Shown: positions 1-9,171, counted from the stretch's first letter. The stretch is DNA of 64,000 nucleotides from Trichothermofontia sichuanensis B231 (GCF_026240635.1 NZ_CP110848.1:4359741-4423740), one strand, 5' to 3'. The notes: generated by a model from the letters alone, not told the origin. Translations and numbers: made by a program.

Positions 1-890
1 TAAGAAGAACTGTAACTCCCCATCAGGTCAATCTCACGTCGGTAGAGAATGTTGGGATTGAGGGGAATTTCTACTTCATCCGGGAATTCAGCAAAGAAGA
101 GAATTTTGCCCCCCTTGCGAGTACAATCGAGGGCTTGGAAAAACGCTTTGTCACTAGGAACGGCTAACAGGGTGGTATCGACCCCAAAGCCCTCTGTGCA
201 GGCGTGAATGTTCTTAACTAACTCGGGACTCCGGGCATCAAAGGCCGCCTCTGCTCCCACTTGTAAGGCTTTATTAATGCGGCTGGGTAAGAGGTCAGTA
301 GCGATCGCCCGTGCACCAAAGTAGCGCACCAGCATAATCAACATCAGACCAATCGGCCCAGCCCCGGTGACTAAAACCGTTTGACCGGGCGTCACCTGAG
401 CTTTTTTCACAGCCTTTAAGCAACAGTTGGTCGGTTCGACAAAACTGGCCTGGGCAAAGTTCACGTGATCGGGAATTCGGATGAGGCCCCCGTGGCGCAC
501 AATATGGCCAGGAATTTTGACATATTCGGCGAAGCCACCCCCGCTGGGGATGAAGCCTGCTGTGGTGGTGATGGTTTTGTAAATCTCGCACATGGAGAAG
601 TTATCGTTGAGGCAATAGCGGCAGTGCATACAGGGAATGTGATGTAGCACAACAACGCGATCGCCCACCTGCCAATCCTGAACACGCTCGCCAACCGCGG
701 CGATCGTTCCAGCCATTTCATGGCCAAAAATGCGCGGCGGTTCATAAAGGGGATAGCAAATTTTTTTAATGTCGGACTGGCACAACCCCACAACCCGCAC
801 CTGGACGAGAACCTCATCGGCCCCAATCTCTGGGATGGGAACTTCCTCATAACTCAGTTGATTAACACCCCGGAAAACCTGCGCCTTCAT
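1..890 (-). CDS. Zinc-dependent alcohol/polyol dehydrogenase (MDR family), 3' end missing
   Basis: The gene starts at the ATG complementary to 888-890 and runs off the left edge, giving 296 complete codons. The N-terminal GroES-like catalytic domain has a catalytic-zinc Cys in GLCQSDIKK and the GHEMAG motif. The structural-zinc pattern Cys-x2-Cys-x2-Cys-x7-Cys follows at about residues 86-100. The Rossmann motif VTGAGPIGL then marks the NAD(P) domain. This is the layout of medium-chain dehydrogenases such as sorbitol, threonine or alcohol dehydrogenases, which oxidise a secondary alcohol in the cytoplasm. The substrate cannot be told from the sequence. There is no strong Shine-Dalgarno sequence before the ATG, and the C-terminus lies outside the window. 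Confidence 0.85.
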   Translation of the reverse strand, partial: MKAQVFRGVNQLSYEEVPIPEIGADEVLVQVRVVGLCQSDIKKICYPLYEPPRIFGHEMAGTIAAVGERVQDWQVGDRVVVLHHIPCMHCRYCLNDNFSMCEIYKTITTTAGFIPSGGGFAEYVKIPGHIVRHGGLIRIPDHVNFAQASFVEPTNCCLKAVKKAQVTPGQTVLVTGAGPIGLMLIMLVRYFGARAIATDLLPSRINKALQVGAEAAFDARSPELVKNIHACTEGFGVDTTLLAVPSDKAFFQALDCTRKGGKILFFAEFPDEVEIPLNPNILYRREIDLMGSYSSS

Positions 891-1238
891 AAACCAATAA
901 CCACCCGATCAACAGGGAAATAGCAAACAGAACTGCCCTCTATCCTAGGGGGATTGGGGAGCGGCTCCAAGGGGGAGCGGCTAACCCTGGGCCAAGGGGC
1001 AACGCTAGGATGGGCCTCAGCAACCAGGAACGGCGAGGTTACAGAGTAACGCCAGACGGCTCTACCATGCCCATGCGCTCATGCTAGCGCAACGGAGTAA
1101 CCCTCACCGCACTGGCTTGTGCCTAATGCCTTTCTCCCGAAATCATTGTCTTGAAGAGGGGGAAATTACCAACTAAGATCGTTACCCTAGCGATAGCCGT
1201 ACTGTCTGGCTGCCTTCCCTACCGAACTGCTTTTCCCT
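891..1238. other. Intergenic region, nothing recognised
   Basis: This 348-bp stretch separates two divergent genes, so promoters for both should lie here. I see no convincing ORF, repeat element, structured RNA or clear -35/-10 pair. Confidence 0.5.
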
Positions 1239-2489
1239 ATGTGGATTCCACCCCTCTCTGACGAAGCCCTAGAGCGTTTAAACCAGGATCTCTACTCGGA
1301 GTCCCAGGCTAACCTGGACTATCTCGTGCTGGTTGTGAGTTCCTGTCTAATTGCCAGCTTCGGCTTGTTGAGCAATAGTGCTGCTGTGATTATTGGGGCG
1401 ATGATTATTGCACCCCTGATGTTACCGATTCGCGCGATCGCCTTTGCAGGCTTAACCAGCAATCGCGCCCTCCTGCTCCAGAGCTTACAGGCAATCGTCA
1501 TTGGTCTGCTCCTAGCCATTGGCCTCTCCTGGCTGGTGGGGAAAATTTTCAACGTGTCGGAATTTGGGTCCGAGGTCTTGGCTCGCACACAACCGAATTT
1601 ACTTGACTTGGGCATCGCCCTAGCCGCCGGTGCCATTAGCGGTTTTGCCAAAGTGCGCCCCCACGTCAGCGACGCCCTAGCAGGAACCGCGATCGCCGTT
1701 GCCCTCATGCCCCCCCTGTGTGTCGTGGGCCTGACCCTCTCCCAGGGCTTACTGGATTATAGTTTTGGGGCATTCCTCCTCTACATGACCAACTTGTTTG
1801 GCATTACCCTCGCCTGTCAGATCATCTTTGCCACCGCAGGCTGTGCCCAAAGACCTTACCTGGGACGGGACCTCACCTCCTGGATGACTATCCTGTTTAC
1901 CCTGGCCCTAGCCTTACCCCTGGGCCTGCGTACCCTCGCCCTGCTTCAACAATCCCGCATTCAGGCCAGCATTCGCAGTGTACTGTTAAACCGGACGATC
2001 ACCGTGGGGCAAAAAACCCACCTCAATCGGACCCGGGTGGAATGGGACCGCAAAATACCAACCGTGTATCTCTACGTGGTCGCTGATCAACCACCGACCC
2101 CACGACAAGTGGGCCTAGTAGAGCAATTTCTATCTAGAGAAATGGGACGAGCCTACGAGGTAGTGTTTGTCGTCAGTGAAGTTAAGGAAGTCCGATCGGG
2201 AGTTTATACCCCCCTGCCCAAGTGGCTACAAACCTCTCCTTCTGACTCCCAACCCCTGGCACCTACGACGCCAGCCTCGCCAACAGCTCCCCGCTACGAT
2301 CCGGCTGCGGCAACGCCCTCACCCCCCACCCAGAAACCCCTCTCTCCCCTAGAGACCCTCTCAACACCCACCCCTTCACCAGAAACCCTCACTCCCCAGG
2401 AGGACGCGCCGCCCCTAAACTCCCCAACTCCCGCTTTGCCCAATAACACCCCGCCCCCCTCTTCCCCTAATCCTGCTGGTCAACCATAG
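1239..2489 (+). CDS. DUF389-family membrane protein with Pro-rich tail
   Basis: The 416-residue protein opens with a short soluble stretch. About six hydrophobic segments follow between residues 28 and 245, including the DUF389 hallmarks SNSAAVIIGAMIIAPLM (residues 46-62) and the SGFAKVRPHVSDALAGTAIAVALMPP region (about residues 134-159). These belong to the uncharacterised 'hydrophobic domain' family, whose function is unknown. A cytoplasmic domain follows to about residue 330. The last ~85 residues are almost only Pro, Thr, Ser, Ala and Leu, a low-complexity tail that is not part of the family domain. The ATG at 1239 gives a good N-terminus for the family. The gene is alone: the next gene is on the other strand. 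Confidence 0.85.
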   Translation: MWIPPLSDEALERLNQDLYSESQANLDYLVLVVSSCLIASFGLLSNSAAVIIGAMIIAPLMLPIRAIAFAGLTSNRALLLQSLQAIVIGLLLAIGLSWLVGKIFNVSEFGSEVLARTQPNLLDLGIALAAGAISGFAKVRPHVSDALAGTAIAVALMPPLCVVGLTLSQGLLDYSFGAFLLYMTNLFGITLACQIIFATAGCAQRPYLGRDLTSWMTILFTLALALPLGLRTLALLQQSRIQASIRSVLLNRTITVGQKTHLNRTRVEWDRKIPTVYLYVVADQPPTPRQVGLVEQFLSREMGRAYEVVFVVSEVKEVRSGVYTPLPKWLQTSPSDSQPLAPTTPASPTAPRYDPAAATPSPPTQKPLSPLETLSTPTPSPETLTPQEDAPPLNSPTPALPNNTPPPSSPNPAGQP

Positions 2490-2552
2490 CCTTTCGCCTA
2501 AGGGATAGGTGACTTTTATCGAAACCGCCATCACGCAGGGACAATCTTCAAA

Positions 2553-2659
2553 TATAGTCAATCTAAATAAGAACGATACAGTTTTTCACTCCCCTCCCCC
2601 GCTCTGGGAGAGGGGCTGGGGGTGAGGGGGCTGTCTCAGCCTCAATTGCAATAACTATA
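2553..2659. repeat. ~105-bp interspersed element, copy 1
   Basis: One end begins TATAGTCAATC and the other ends TTGCAATAACTATA, so the tips form a short inverted repeat. The middle is a GC-rich hairpin (CTCCCC...GGGAGAGGGGC) followed by GGGGTGAGGG. The same sequence recurs at 3474-3582 and 9990-10096 (inverted relative to this copy), 37978-38071 and 41994-42089. There is no coding capacity. Confidence 0.8.
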
Positions 2660-2699
2660 AATCCGCATACGGGCGGATTTGCATACGGGCGGATTTATA
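2656..2699. repeat. Palindrome with a 16-bp tandem duplication
   Basis: TATAAATCCGC at 2656-2666 is the exact reverse complement of 2689-2699. Inside, the 16-bp unit GCATACGGGCGGATTT occurs twice (2665-2680 and 2681-2696). The structure lies 14 bp past the stop codon of the PadR-like gene and abuts element copy 1. It could be a 3' hairpin for that gene, but no T-run follows. An operator role is also possible and unproven. Confidence 0.6.
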
Positions 2700-2712
2700 A
2701 AGACAGGCGATT

Positions 2713-3078
2713 CTATGATGACTGAATGTTGATTCTACTGGATTGATGGACGTAATCTCCCCACAGGCGGGCCAAATCGCGTGCCCGTTGTCGACCTTCC
2801 GGAGCCACCTGGTACATGCGACGCGGACGTCCCCGGCCCTCGACTTTTTTCCAATATCCCACAATCGTTGTTTCATCTTCGAGGAATTTCAGAGCACCGT
2901 AGAGCACCGTATCCGACAAGCGATAGGCTGGATAGGTGTGTTCCAGTTGCTGAATCAATTCTGTCCCATAGGAATCCCGTTCTAGTAAAACTGACAAGAT
3001 GTAGCACACAGCCAGTTCTTTGTTCAGATAGATCGGTGGTGGGTCTCGAAAAAACCGATAAATGTCTTCAAACTTCAT
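2713..3078 (-). CDS. PadR-family transcriptional regulator, Pex-like
   Basis: Starting at the ATG complementary to 3076-3078, this is a 121-residue protein. It is a compact winged-helix domain: LNKELAVCYILSVLLERDSYGTELI forms the first helices, YPAYRLSDTVLYGALKFLEDE the recognition helix, and the wing follows at KKVEGRGRPRRMYQV. The GRGRPRRMY wing is typical of PadR proteins. The cyanobacterial clock protein Pex (period extender) is a PadR protein of similar size and N-terminal sequence, so a Pex-like role is possible, but I cannot prove orthology. The frame is open upstream to 3201, and an in-frame Met at 3093 could also be used. The short length leaves no room for the second PadR C-terminal domain. 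Confidence 0.75.
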   Translation of the reverse strand: MKFEDIYRFFRDPPPIYLNKELAVCYILSVLLERDSYGTELIQQLEHTYPAYRLSDTVLYGALKFLEDETTIVGYWKKVEGRGRPRRMYQVAPEGRQRARDLARLWGDYVHQSSRINIQSS

Positions 3079-3473
3079 GGTAAGTCGGTCCATGCGTTCA
3101 GACTGAGCGAGTAGACAAGCCAGACGATCGCGCCCATCAGCCGCAATCCGCTTTCCTGCTGGCAAGGGCAATTCAGACAACGTTCGCGCAGCATCTCGCA
3201 AGGCGAATCCCTTTGGAAATCACAGACATCTCCCTATTCCTTTGGCAGGAGGATTCCCCTGTAATAAGGCAGTGTCATCAGGCAGTCAATGCTGCCTACT
3301 CTAGAGCAGCTAAGAGCAAAATTCTGTTGCCTTGACAACCTAAGGACCGCAATTCCCCCCGCTAACCGGCAGTCTCCTAAGGCCCGCACAGATACGCCGC
3401 GTCGCCGTACCTCTCCCCTGAGAAATGGTGCCGCATCTCCCCCGAACAATCAAACCGATCGCCTACCCCGGCT

Positions 3474-3582
3474 AAGATCGTTATTGCGATTTAGGTTGAA
3501 ACAGCACCCTCACCCCCAGCCCCTCTCCCAGAGCGGGAGAGGGGAGTGAAGAACTGTATCGTTCTTATTTGGATTGACCATA
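3474..3582. repeat. ~105-bp interspersed element, copy 2 (in the 735-bp gap 3079-3813)
   Basis: This copy is inverted relative to copy 1. It reads from TTATTGCGATTTAGGTTGAA through a CCCTCACCCCCAGCCCCTC core to the end GGATTGACCATA. Its palindromic core overlaps chance ORFs in several frames. The rest of the gap between the PadR-like gene and ebfC holds no supported gene. Confidence 0.8.
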
Positions 3583-3813
3583 AATCCCAGCCAATAACAG
3601 CCAATAGTTAGGGGGCACTGCCCAACTAACGAGCACGCCCCCCAATTGCACATCCAGGCTGATGAACCAACAGGATGCTGCGAGACATAGCTATCCCTCG
3701 GTTGCTCAAGACAGCTAGGATGAGCCTTGGCCCACCTATCCTTGCCTGACACTGCACCCTCATCCGCATCGGATAATCCCAACTAGACGGCGACTGGGGT
3801 GCTAGATCAACCG

Positions 3814-4161
3814 TTACATCGGAATATTTAACCCACTGGTCAGCTCTTCCATTTGTCGCCGCATCTCTGCCGTTGACTTGTTGTAGGCATCCTTCATCGC
3901 CGTGGTTACCAAGTCCGAAAGGACGTCTGCTCCCTCGCCCAGGACATCGGGGGAAATTTCTACCCGGATTGGCTCCTGGTTACCCGTCATCACCACTTTG
4001 ACCAAGCCACCGCCCGCTTCTCCTTCAATCTGCATTTGCTCCAGATCTTCCTGGAGTTTCTTCGCCCCTTCCTGAACCTGCTGGGCTTTCTTAAAAGCTT
4101 CTGCAAGTTCCTTCATTTTGCCTAGGCCGAAGCCAAACCCTTGCCCTTGTCCTTTGGTCAT
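3814..4161 (-). CDS. ebfC: YbaB/EbfC family nucleoid-associated protein
   Basis: This 115-residue protein has a Gly/Lys-rich start ([27 protein letters not shown]), a long amphipathic helix and the [19 protein letters not shown] strand region. It ends in a helix with [18 protein letters not shown]. This matches the YbaB/EbfC fold, a small dimeric DNA-binding protein that coats the nucleoid. In most bacteria ybaB sits by dnaX-recR, but in cyanobacteria a place after murB is common. The start lies 62 bp downstream of the murB stop on the same strand, so it is probably the last gene of a murC-murB-ebfC operon. Confidence 0.9.
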   Translation of the reverse strand: MTKGQGQGFGFGLGKMKELAEAFKKAQQVQEGAKKLQEDLEQMQIEGEAGGGLVKVVMTGNQEPIRVEISPDVLGEGADVLSDLVTTAMKDAYNKSTAEMRRQMEELTSGLNIPM

Positions 4162-4223
4162 AACCTTGCCATCTGTACTGCATTGAACACTTTAACATTG
4201 AAACTCACCCGGACTGGGTGGGT

Positions 4224-5252
4224 CTAAGCCAGTTGAAAATCTCCTAAGATCTTAACCTCTGGTTTGAGGTATAGAGACCAATGTTCCGCGACTCGCTCTT
4301 GAATATGGGTAATTAATCGGAAAATGTCGCTAGCAGTCGCATTTCCCCGGTTGAGAATAAAGTTGGCATGACGGTGGGCCACTTCCGCTCCGCCAATTTG
4401 ATGGCCCTTTAACCCTGATTGCTCAATGAGCCAGCCCGCTTTATAGGGGTGGGGATTACGAAACACACTGCCACAACTGGGGAGATGATAAGGCTGGCTG
4501 TTCTTGCGTTGCTCTAGGTTTTGACTAGTAATCGCCAATAATTTCTGGGGATCGGCCCCCGGTTGCAGTTGGAGGGTAGCCTGAACAACCAGTTGCGGCG
4601 TCGTCTGGAGGCGTGAACTGCGATAGCTGTAGTCTAAGTCAGCAGGGGTCAGCTCGCTCAGGCTCTCACCCCGATTCAAGACTTGAACACGGATCAACCG
4701 ATCGGCAGCACAGGTATCATGGGCACCCGCATTCATCACAACCGCCCCACCAACGGTGCCAGGAATCCCTACCGCCCACTCCAGTCCTTGCCAGCCCCGT
4801 TCCGCCGCTCGCCAAGCTAACCGGGCGATCGGCTCACCGGCTCCAACTGTTACCTGCCCTGTTTCTTCATCAAAGTGGATATGTCGCAGGTGACGGGTGC
4901 AGACAACTAGGCCGGGTAACCCCGCATCACTAACCAGTAAATTAGACCCCGCCCCCAATAAGGTGACCGGGAGACCCTCGCGCTCGGCCCAGGCTAAACT
5001 CGCTGCTAAATCGGCAATTCGTTGGGGCGCCGTATACCATTCCGCTGGCCCCCCTACCCGGAAGGAGGTAAGGCTGGCTAGGCGCACATTGGGTTTAATC
5101 ACGCAGTCGCTTCCCGGCAACTTCAGGGAGGTTCTTCCCGACTTGAGCACGACTAAGGGTCCCGTCGGTCGCTCGTGCAAGGCAGACTTCGACTTCTCAG
5201 CAAGGGACTGGGGTGAGGATTGCAAACTAGGAGGGTTATAGGAGAGAGTCAT
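4224..5252 (-). CDS. murB: UDP-N-acetylenolpyruvoylglucosamine reductase
   Basis: MurB reduces UDP-GlcNAc-enolpyruvate to UDP-MurNAc with NADPH and FAD in the cytoplasm, a committed step of peptidoglycan synthesis. FAD-domain motifs are visible: TSFRVGGPAEWY, TLLGAGSNLLVSD and the GIPGTVGGAVVMNAGAH region. The catalytic Ser lies in SCGSVFRNP, and the C-terminal Glu region is at ILNRGNATASDIF and beyond. I chose the ATG at 5252 (342 residues). The frame stays open to an ATG at 5327 inside murC, giving 367 residues with an unusual extension, so translational coupling to murC by overlap is possible. Neither start has a clear Shine-Dalgarno sequence. Confidence 0.92.
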   Translation of the reverse strand: MTLSYNPPSLQSSPQSLAEKSKSALHERPTGPLVVLKSGRTSLKLPGSDCVIKPNVRLASLTSFRVGGPAEWYTAPQRIADLAASLAWAEREGLPVTLLGAGSNLLVSDAGLPGLVVCTRHLRHIHFDEETGQVTVGAGEPIARLAWRAAERGWQGLEWAVGIPGTVGGAVVMNAGAHDTCAADRLIRVQVLNRGESLSELTPADLDYSYRSSRLQTTPQLVVQATLQLQPGADPQKLLAITSQNLEQRKNSQPYHLPSCGSVFRNPHPYKAGWLIEQSGLKGHQIGGAEVAHRHANFILNRGNATASDIFRLITHIQERVAEHWSLYLKPEVKILGDFQLA

Positions 5253-5304
5253 GTCGGGTTCGCAAGAGTTTTTTATAGATGGGCAAGGGACCAGAACCAG
5301 CAAA

Positions 5305-6840
5305 CTAGACCAGCAAAGCGGGATCACGGTGTCGAGCCGATGGTGAGGCCGCTGTCTGCGATCGATAAAACGCCATCATCTCTGGGATGACCTGATTTAA
5401 ATTACCGGCTCCCAAAAATAACACCAGATCCCCAGCCGCTAAGGTTTGGCTGAGATAGGTTGTAACGGCTTGCAATGAAGGCTGATACACAACCTCTGGA
5501 TGATGCGCCTGAACCAGTTGTGCTACCTGCTCTCCGGTAATGCTGCCTGAATTGACTTCACCGGCGCTGTAGATGTCAGTAATGACCACCCGATCCGCGT
5601 CGCCAAAGGCTTGAGCAAACTCTGTGAGAAACGTTTGGGTGCGACTATAGCGATGGGGTTGGAAAACCGCGACAATCCGCTGGATCACCTCAGTCGCAGC
5701 CTCGTCAGGCGGGAATGCCCCCTCCGCCGCTAAGGCACTGATCGGGTTGCCAATCTGCAGACGGGCAGCCGCCAAGGTGGCCCGTAATTCGCTCGGATGG
5801 TGGGCATAGTCATCAACGAAGGCGATCCCCGCTGCTGTTCCTCGGTGCTCAAAGCGGCGACGGGCACCCGTAAACTCACCTAGAATTTGAGCGATCGTGG
5901 CGAACTCCAACCCTAAATGACGCCCTACCGCAATGGCAGCCAAGGCATTACTCAGATTATGAGATCCCAAGAGACGGAGGGAGAGCCTGCCCAACACCTG
6001 CCCTCGTTCCCAGATGCGGGCCTGGGTACCACTGGCTAGATATTGGACGGCATCAGCAGTATAGGTTGGGCCTAAGGCCGGGTCCAAGCTGTAGCTAATC
6101 GCGGGAGGGCACTGGTCGCGAACCGTCGGGCAGTCAATGCAGCCAATGACAATACCACAGCGCTCGGCAAAGGTTTGGAATGTGGCCACCACCTGCGCGA
6201 GCGATTGATAATAGTCAGGATGATCCAGTTCAATATTGGTGATGATTCCGATGGTGGGAGCAAAGCGGGTCAACGAGCCATCGGACTCATCCGCTTCGGC
6301 CACCAAATAGGGTCCCTTGCCCACACAGGCATTGCCCCCCCAAGCATTCACCTCTCCCCCTATAATCACCGTTGGGTCAAGGTTGGCTCGCCAGAGAAGG
6401 TAGCCAATCAGGCTACTGGTGGTCGTTTTACCGTGGGTTCCTGCCACCGCAATGCTCTGGTAGTCCTGCATCAAAGCGGCTAATAATTCCGAACGGTGGA
6501 AGATGGGACAGCCCAAAGCGACTGCTGCTTGGTACTCAGGGTTGGCAGCGGCGATCGCCGTCGAGCAAATAACCTGGGGTAACTGGGGCTGATCCCGATT
6601 CACTGCCGTGGGGGTGGTCGTCCCACAACGCGCGAGTTGTTCTAAATAGGTGGCATTTTGTTGCCACACTATTTGGACCCCTAATGCCTGCAAGCGTTCC
6701 GTAATTGGGTTGAGCCGAATATCCGAACCGGAAACCGGGAGCTTACGCTTCGCCAAGACGTAAGCAAGGGCTGACATACCGATCCCACCAATACCGATAA
6801 AGTGGAATGGCCTGCCGCTGAAGTCTATTGAATTCAGCAT
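5305..6840 (-). CDS. murC: UDP-N-acetylmuramate--L-alanine ligase
   Basis: MurC joins L-Ala to UDP-MurNAc using ATP, the step after MurB. The 511-residue protein shows an N-terminal Rossmann motif (FIGIGGIGMSALAYVLAKR), the Mur-ligase P-loop GTHGKTTTSSL at about residue 134, EADESDGSL, and TNIELDHPDYY. The C-terminal domain has DDYAHHPSELRATL and FQPHRYSRT. The ATG is preceded by a good Shine-Dalgarno sequence (AAGGAGCGAGG directly upstream, complement of about 6841-6852). It is the first gene of the murC-murB-ebfC run, and the two mur genes lie end to end in pathway order, C before B, as is common in cyanobacteria. It is slightly longer than E. coli MurC (491 residues) because of a linker at residues 77-90. 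Confidence 0.96.
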   Translation of the reverse strand: MLNSIDFSGRPFHFIGIGGIGMSALAYVLAKRKLPVSGSDIRLNPITERLQALGVQIVWQQNATYLEQLARCGTTTPTAVNRDQPQLPQVICSTAIAAANPEYQAAVALGCPIFHRSELLAALMQDYQSIAVAGTHGKTTTSSLIGYLLWRANLDPTVIIGGEVNAWGGNACVGKGPYLVAEADESDGSLTRFAPTIGIITNIELDHPDYYQSLAQVVATFQTFAERCGIVIGCIDCPTVRDQCPPAISYSLDPALGPTYTADAVQYLASGTQARIWERGQVLGRLSLRLLGSHNLSNALAAIAVGRHLGLEFATIAQILGEFTGARRRFEHRGTAAGIAFVDDYAHHPSELRATLAAARLQIGNPISALAAEGAFPPDEAATEVIQRIVAVFQPHRYSRTQTFLTEFAQAFGDADRVVITDIYSAGEVNSGSITGEQVAQLVQAHHPEVVYQPSLQAVTTYLSQTLAAGDLVLFLGAGNLNQVIPEMMAFYRSQTAASPSARHRDPALLV

Positions 6841-7505
6841 CCTCGCTCCTTACACACCACACCAATAACACGCGATATCATACAGGAAATTTTTTTAACC
6901 TGTGAACCCGTTTCGGTTTCGCAGGGATGCCTGCCATCACGAAACCTGTTCAAACGTTAGCTAATTGCCAGTACGATCGCGATTGATCTGCTCTGAAGTC
7001 TATCCTAGTCTTCCCAGATTTCCATCCCCTCACTATGCCTTAACATCAACTGCATCAACTCCTTGTCTCTGCACGGCTGTTGGCACTACGTCCGGAGGTT
7101 TTCCAGATGATATCGGTCCGACCCCTAGAACCGGGGCGATGACGGCAACGCAATCAGGCAGCCCTGTTTGACTCCTCCCCTCACTGCCGATTGCGGTTAT
7201 GCCTAATCTTGACTCACATTTTCAACCGGTGGCCTCCCATCCCCCCATGAGTCCCTGCCCCGCGCGGTCAGCCCCCGCAACTACGGTGGAACAGGGGTAG
7301 CCCTGCCTGCTGACCCTGCCGGGGGCGGCTGAGTACGGGGACAGATGGCGTTGCCACCTTCGTATTCCTACCCCATCTCTGATTGCCTGCCGGTGGGATC
7401 AGCCAGATTGGGAATTTTCCCTCAGAACCCCGTACCCCTTTGCGGTATGATCGGGGTCATTACCAGGCTGAATCAAACTGATTGAATTTTAGAGGGTAAG
7501 ACGCA
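6841..7505. other. 665-bp divergent intergenic region between murC and gap2
   Basis: Promoters for murC (left) and gap2 (right) must lie here. Apart from the foldable stretch at 7266-7326 (listed separately) I see no gene. A 68-codon frame at 6965-7171 has no family features or ribosome-binding site. A GAGGG at about 7491-7495 is the likely Shine-Dalgarno sequence for gap2. Confidence 0.5.
7266..7326 (+). promoter_or_regulatory. Possible alternative-fold RNA leader upstream of gap2
   Basis: GGTCAGC (7266-7272) can pair with GCTGACC (7309-7315), enclosing an inner hairpin CAGGG-GTAG-CCCTG (7292-7305). Alternatively GCCCCCG (7271-7277) can pair with CGGGGGC (7320-7326). The two outer stems use overlapping bases and exclude each other, as in attenuators. 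It sits about 180-240 nt before the gap2 start, and no T-run follows. Whether it is transcribed is unknown, so this is a weak call. Confidence 0.25.
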
Positions 7506-8522
7506 GTGGTTAGAGTCGCTATCAATGGGTTCGGACGCATCGGGCGTAACTTCTTGCGGTGCTGGTTGGGCCGCGAAAACTCCAATTTAGAGGTGGCAGC
7601 GATCAACGACACTTCTGACCCTAGAACGAATGCTCACCTGTTGAAGTATGACTCGATGCTGGGGACCCTCAAGGGGGTTGAGATTGCCGCTGATGATAAT
7701 TCCATCACTATCAATGGCAAGACGATCAAGTGTGTCTCCGATCGCAATCCAGAGAACTTGCCGTGGCGAGATTGGAACATCGATCTGGTGATTGAAGCAA
7801 CGGGCGTCTTCGTTAGCAAAGAAGGAGCCTCGAAGCATATTAATGCTGGGGCAAAGAAGGTATTGATTACGGCTCCTGGGAAGGGGGCGGATGTGGGAAC
7901 CTTTGTCATGGGGGTAAACCACACCGAATATGAGCACGATCGTTACGACGTGATCAGCAACGCCAGTTGTACGACTAACTGCTTGGCACCCGTGGTTAAA
8001 GTGCTGCATGAGCAATTTGGCATTGTCAAGGGCATGATGACCACCACCCACAGCTACACGGGTGACCAACGTCTGCTAGATGCCAGCCACCGCGATGTGC
8101 GACGGGCACGGGCGGCAGCGCTGAACATTGTCCCCACCACTACAGGGGCAGCCAAGGCCGTTGCCTTAGTGCTGCCGGAACTGAGCGGCAAGCTCAACGG
8201 GATTGCCCTACGGGTGCCTACCCCCAATGTGTCGGTGGTAGACTTTGTGGCACAGGTGGAAAAGCCCACCTTTGCAGAACAGGTGAACGAAGTGCTGCAA
8301 GCGGCAGCCGAGGGGCCTCTCAAGGGTATTCTGGAGTACTGTGATTTGCCTCTGGTGTCGATCGACTATCGGGGTCATGATGCCTCGTCGATCGTGGATG
8401 CTAGCCTGACAATGGTTATGAATGGCGATATGGTTAAGGTTGTCGCCTGGTATGACAACGAGTGGGGTTATAGTCAGCGGGTTGTCGATTTGGCTGAACT
8501 TGTAGCTTCCAAGTGGCGCTAG
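7506..8522 (+). CDS. gap2: Glyceraldehyde-3-phosphate dehydrogenase, Calvin-cycle type (Gap2)
   Basis: The 338-residue enzyme begins with GTG at 7506. It has the NAD(P) Rossmann motif INGFGRIGR, the active-site [12 protein letters not shown] with the catalytic Cys, the catalytic His region [30 protein letters not shown], and [13 protein letters not shown] at the C-terminus. The stretch [21 protein letters not shown] after the Rossmann fold is the cyanobacterial Gap2/plastid GapA-GapB pattern, which accepts NADPH. It reduces 1,3-bisphosphoglycerate in photosynthetic carbon fixation and can act in gluconeogenesis. It lacks the CP12-like tail of plant GapB. The gene is monocistronic, with a palindromic repeat 29 bp past the stop that could end or stabilise the transcript. 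Confidence 0.96.
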   Translation: MVRVAINGFGRIGRNFLRCWLGRENSNLEVAAINDTSDPRTNAHLLKYDSMLGTLKGVEIAADDNSITINGKTIKCVSDRNPENLPWRDWNIDLVIEATGVFVSKEGASKHINAGAKKVLITAPGKGADVGTFVMGVNHTEYEHDRYDVISNASCTTNCLAPVVKVLHEQFGIVKGMMTTTHSYTGDQRLLDASHRDVRRARAAALNIVPTTTGAAKAVALVLPELSGKLNGIALRVPTPNVSVVDFVAQVEKPTFAEQVNEVLQAAAEGPLKGILEYCDLPLVSIDYRGHDASSIVDASLTMVMNGDMVKVVAWYDNEWGYSQRVVDLAELVASKWR

Positions 8523-8551
8523 TGTCTGGTTCCACTGAAATTGGTTCAATC

Positions 8552-8663
8552 GGCTCTCCTGAGGTTATGGTGGGGGCGCTATGCGCCCCCACCATAACCT
8601 CAACATTTCAGCTCGTTTATTTGTAGTTGCTGACACTGTTTACCGCTCAATCTCAGAAGGGCC
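8552..8663 (+). repeat. ~113-bp palindromic-cap element, copy 1
   Basis: The ends are GGCTCTCCTGAG and TCTCAGAAGGGCC, imperfect inverted repeats. Inside is a near-perfect long palindrome (about 8561-8602: GAGGTTATGGTGGGGGCGC facing its own complement). A conserved arm containing TTTATTTGTAGTTGCTGA and CACTGTTTACC follows. Two further copies are at 33343-33455 (inverted) and 34395-34509. It lies just after gap2. Confidence 0.85.
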
Positions 8664-8745
8664 GTTCCACTTAAATTGCAGAGTGGGTCTGTTGGGCCTT
8701 GCAGGCTCGACAGTCAGTCTACAGCCCATGCTTTTAAGTTATGAA

Positions 8746-8970
8746 TACAGCCTTTACCTAATTCACTCAGTACACCGTTAAGGTTTGGATTTTCGATCCG
8801 ACCGGCAGCCCTCATCCCCCAACCCCTTTTCCCACAAGGGGCGAAGGGGAGCCGGATTTTCAAGTCCCTCTCCCGCTCTGGGCGAGGGATTTAGGGTGAG
8901 GGTAACACCTGTAGACTACGCCTATCCTACCCAGGTAAAACTGTACTTTATGATTAAGGTAAAGGCTGTA
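8746..8970 (+). mobile_element. MITE-like element (TACAGCCTTTACC ends), copy A
   Basis: The element is 225 bp long. The left end TACAGCCTTTACCT is the exact reverse complement of the right end AGGTAAAGGCTGTA, and the imperfect match continues inward. Each tip begins or ends with TA, as expected if a CAGCC-ended element sits in a duplicated TA target of the IS630/Tc1 type, but the palindromic tips make this ambiguous. The centre carries the CCCTCATCCCCCAACCCC and CTCTCCCGCTCTGGG GC-rich modules. There is no ORF for a transposase. Confidence 0.8.
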
Positions 8971-9087
8971 CCTGCCCAAGTCAGTGAGAATTTTCAATGC
9001 TATGACCAGTGAAAATTTTCCTCGAAAGCATTGACGTTCTTCCGATCTTGAGCCAGAATGAGAAACTGCGGTACGATACCATCTATG

Positions 9088-9171
9088 CGGAACTGGCGGA
9101 ATTGGTAGACGCGCTAGATTCAGGTTCTAGTGTCTGATAAGGACTTCCGGGTTCAAGTCCCGGGTTCCGCA
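9088..9171 (+). tRNA. tRNA-Leu (anticodon CAG)
   Basis: The acceptor stem GCGGAAC pairs with GTTCCGC before a discriminator A at 9171. The D-arm region GGCGGAATTGGTAGAC follows. The anticodon stem CTAGA/TCTAG encloses the loop TTCAGGT with anticodon CAG. A long variable arm (GTCTGATAAGGAC) marks a class II tRNA, and the T-arm is CCGGGTTCAAGTCCCGG. The 3' CCA is not encoded. It lies 20 bp before the SpoU methyltransferase gene. Confidence 0.97.

Noticed and set aside
3510-3782. 90-codon minus-strand ORF with repeats
   Set aside because: It is generated by the 105-bp element (copy 2) and its flank; no conserved protein.
6965-7171. 68-codon ORF between murC and gap2
   Set aside because: No ribosome-binding site, low-complexity Ser/Pro/Thr product, no known family.
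8552-8663. Simple rho-independent terminator for gap2
   Set aside because: The long palindrome has no T-run and is part of a dispersed element with its own ends, so it is listed as a repeat, although it may affect the 3' end of the transcript.
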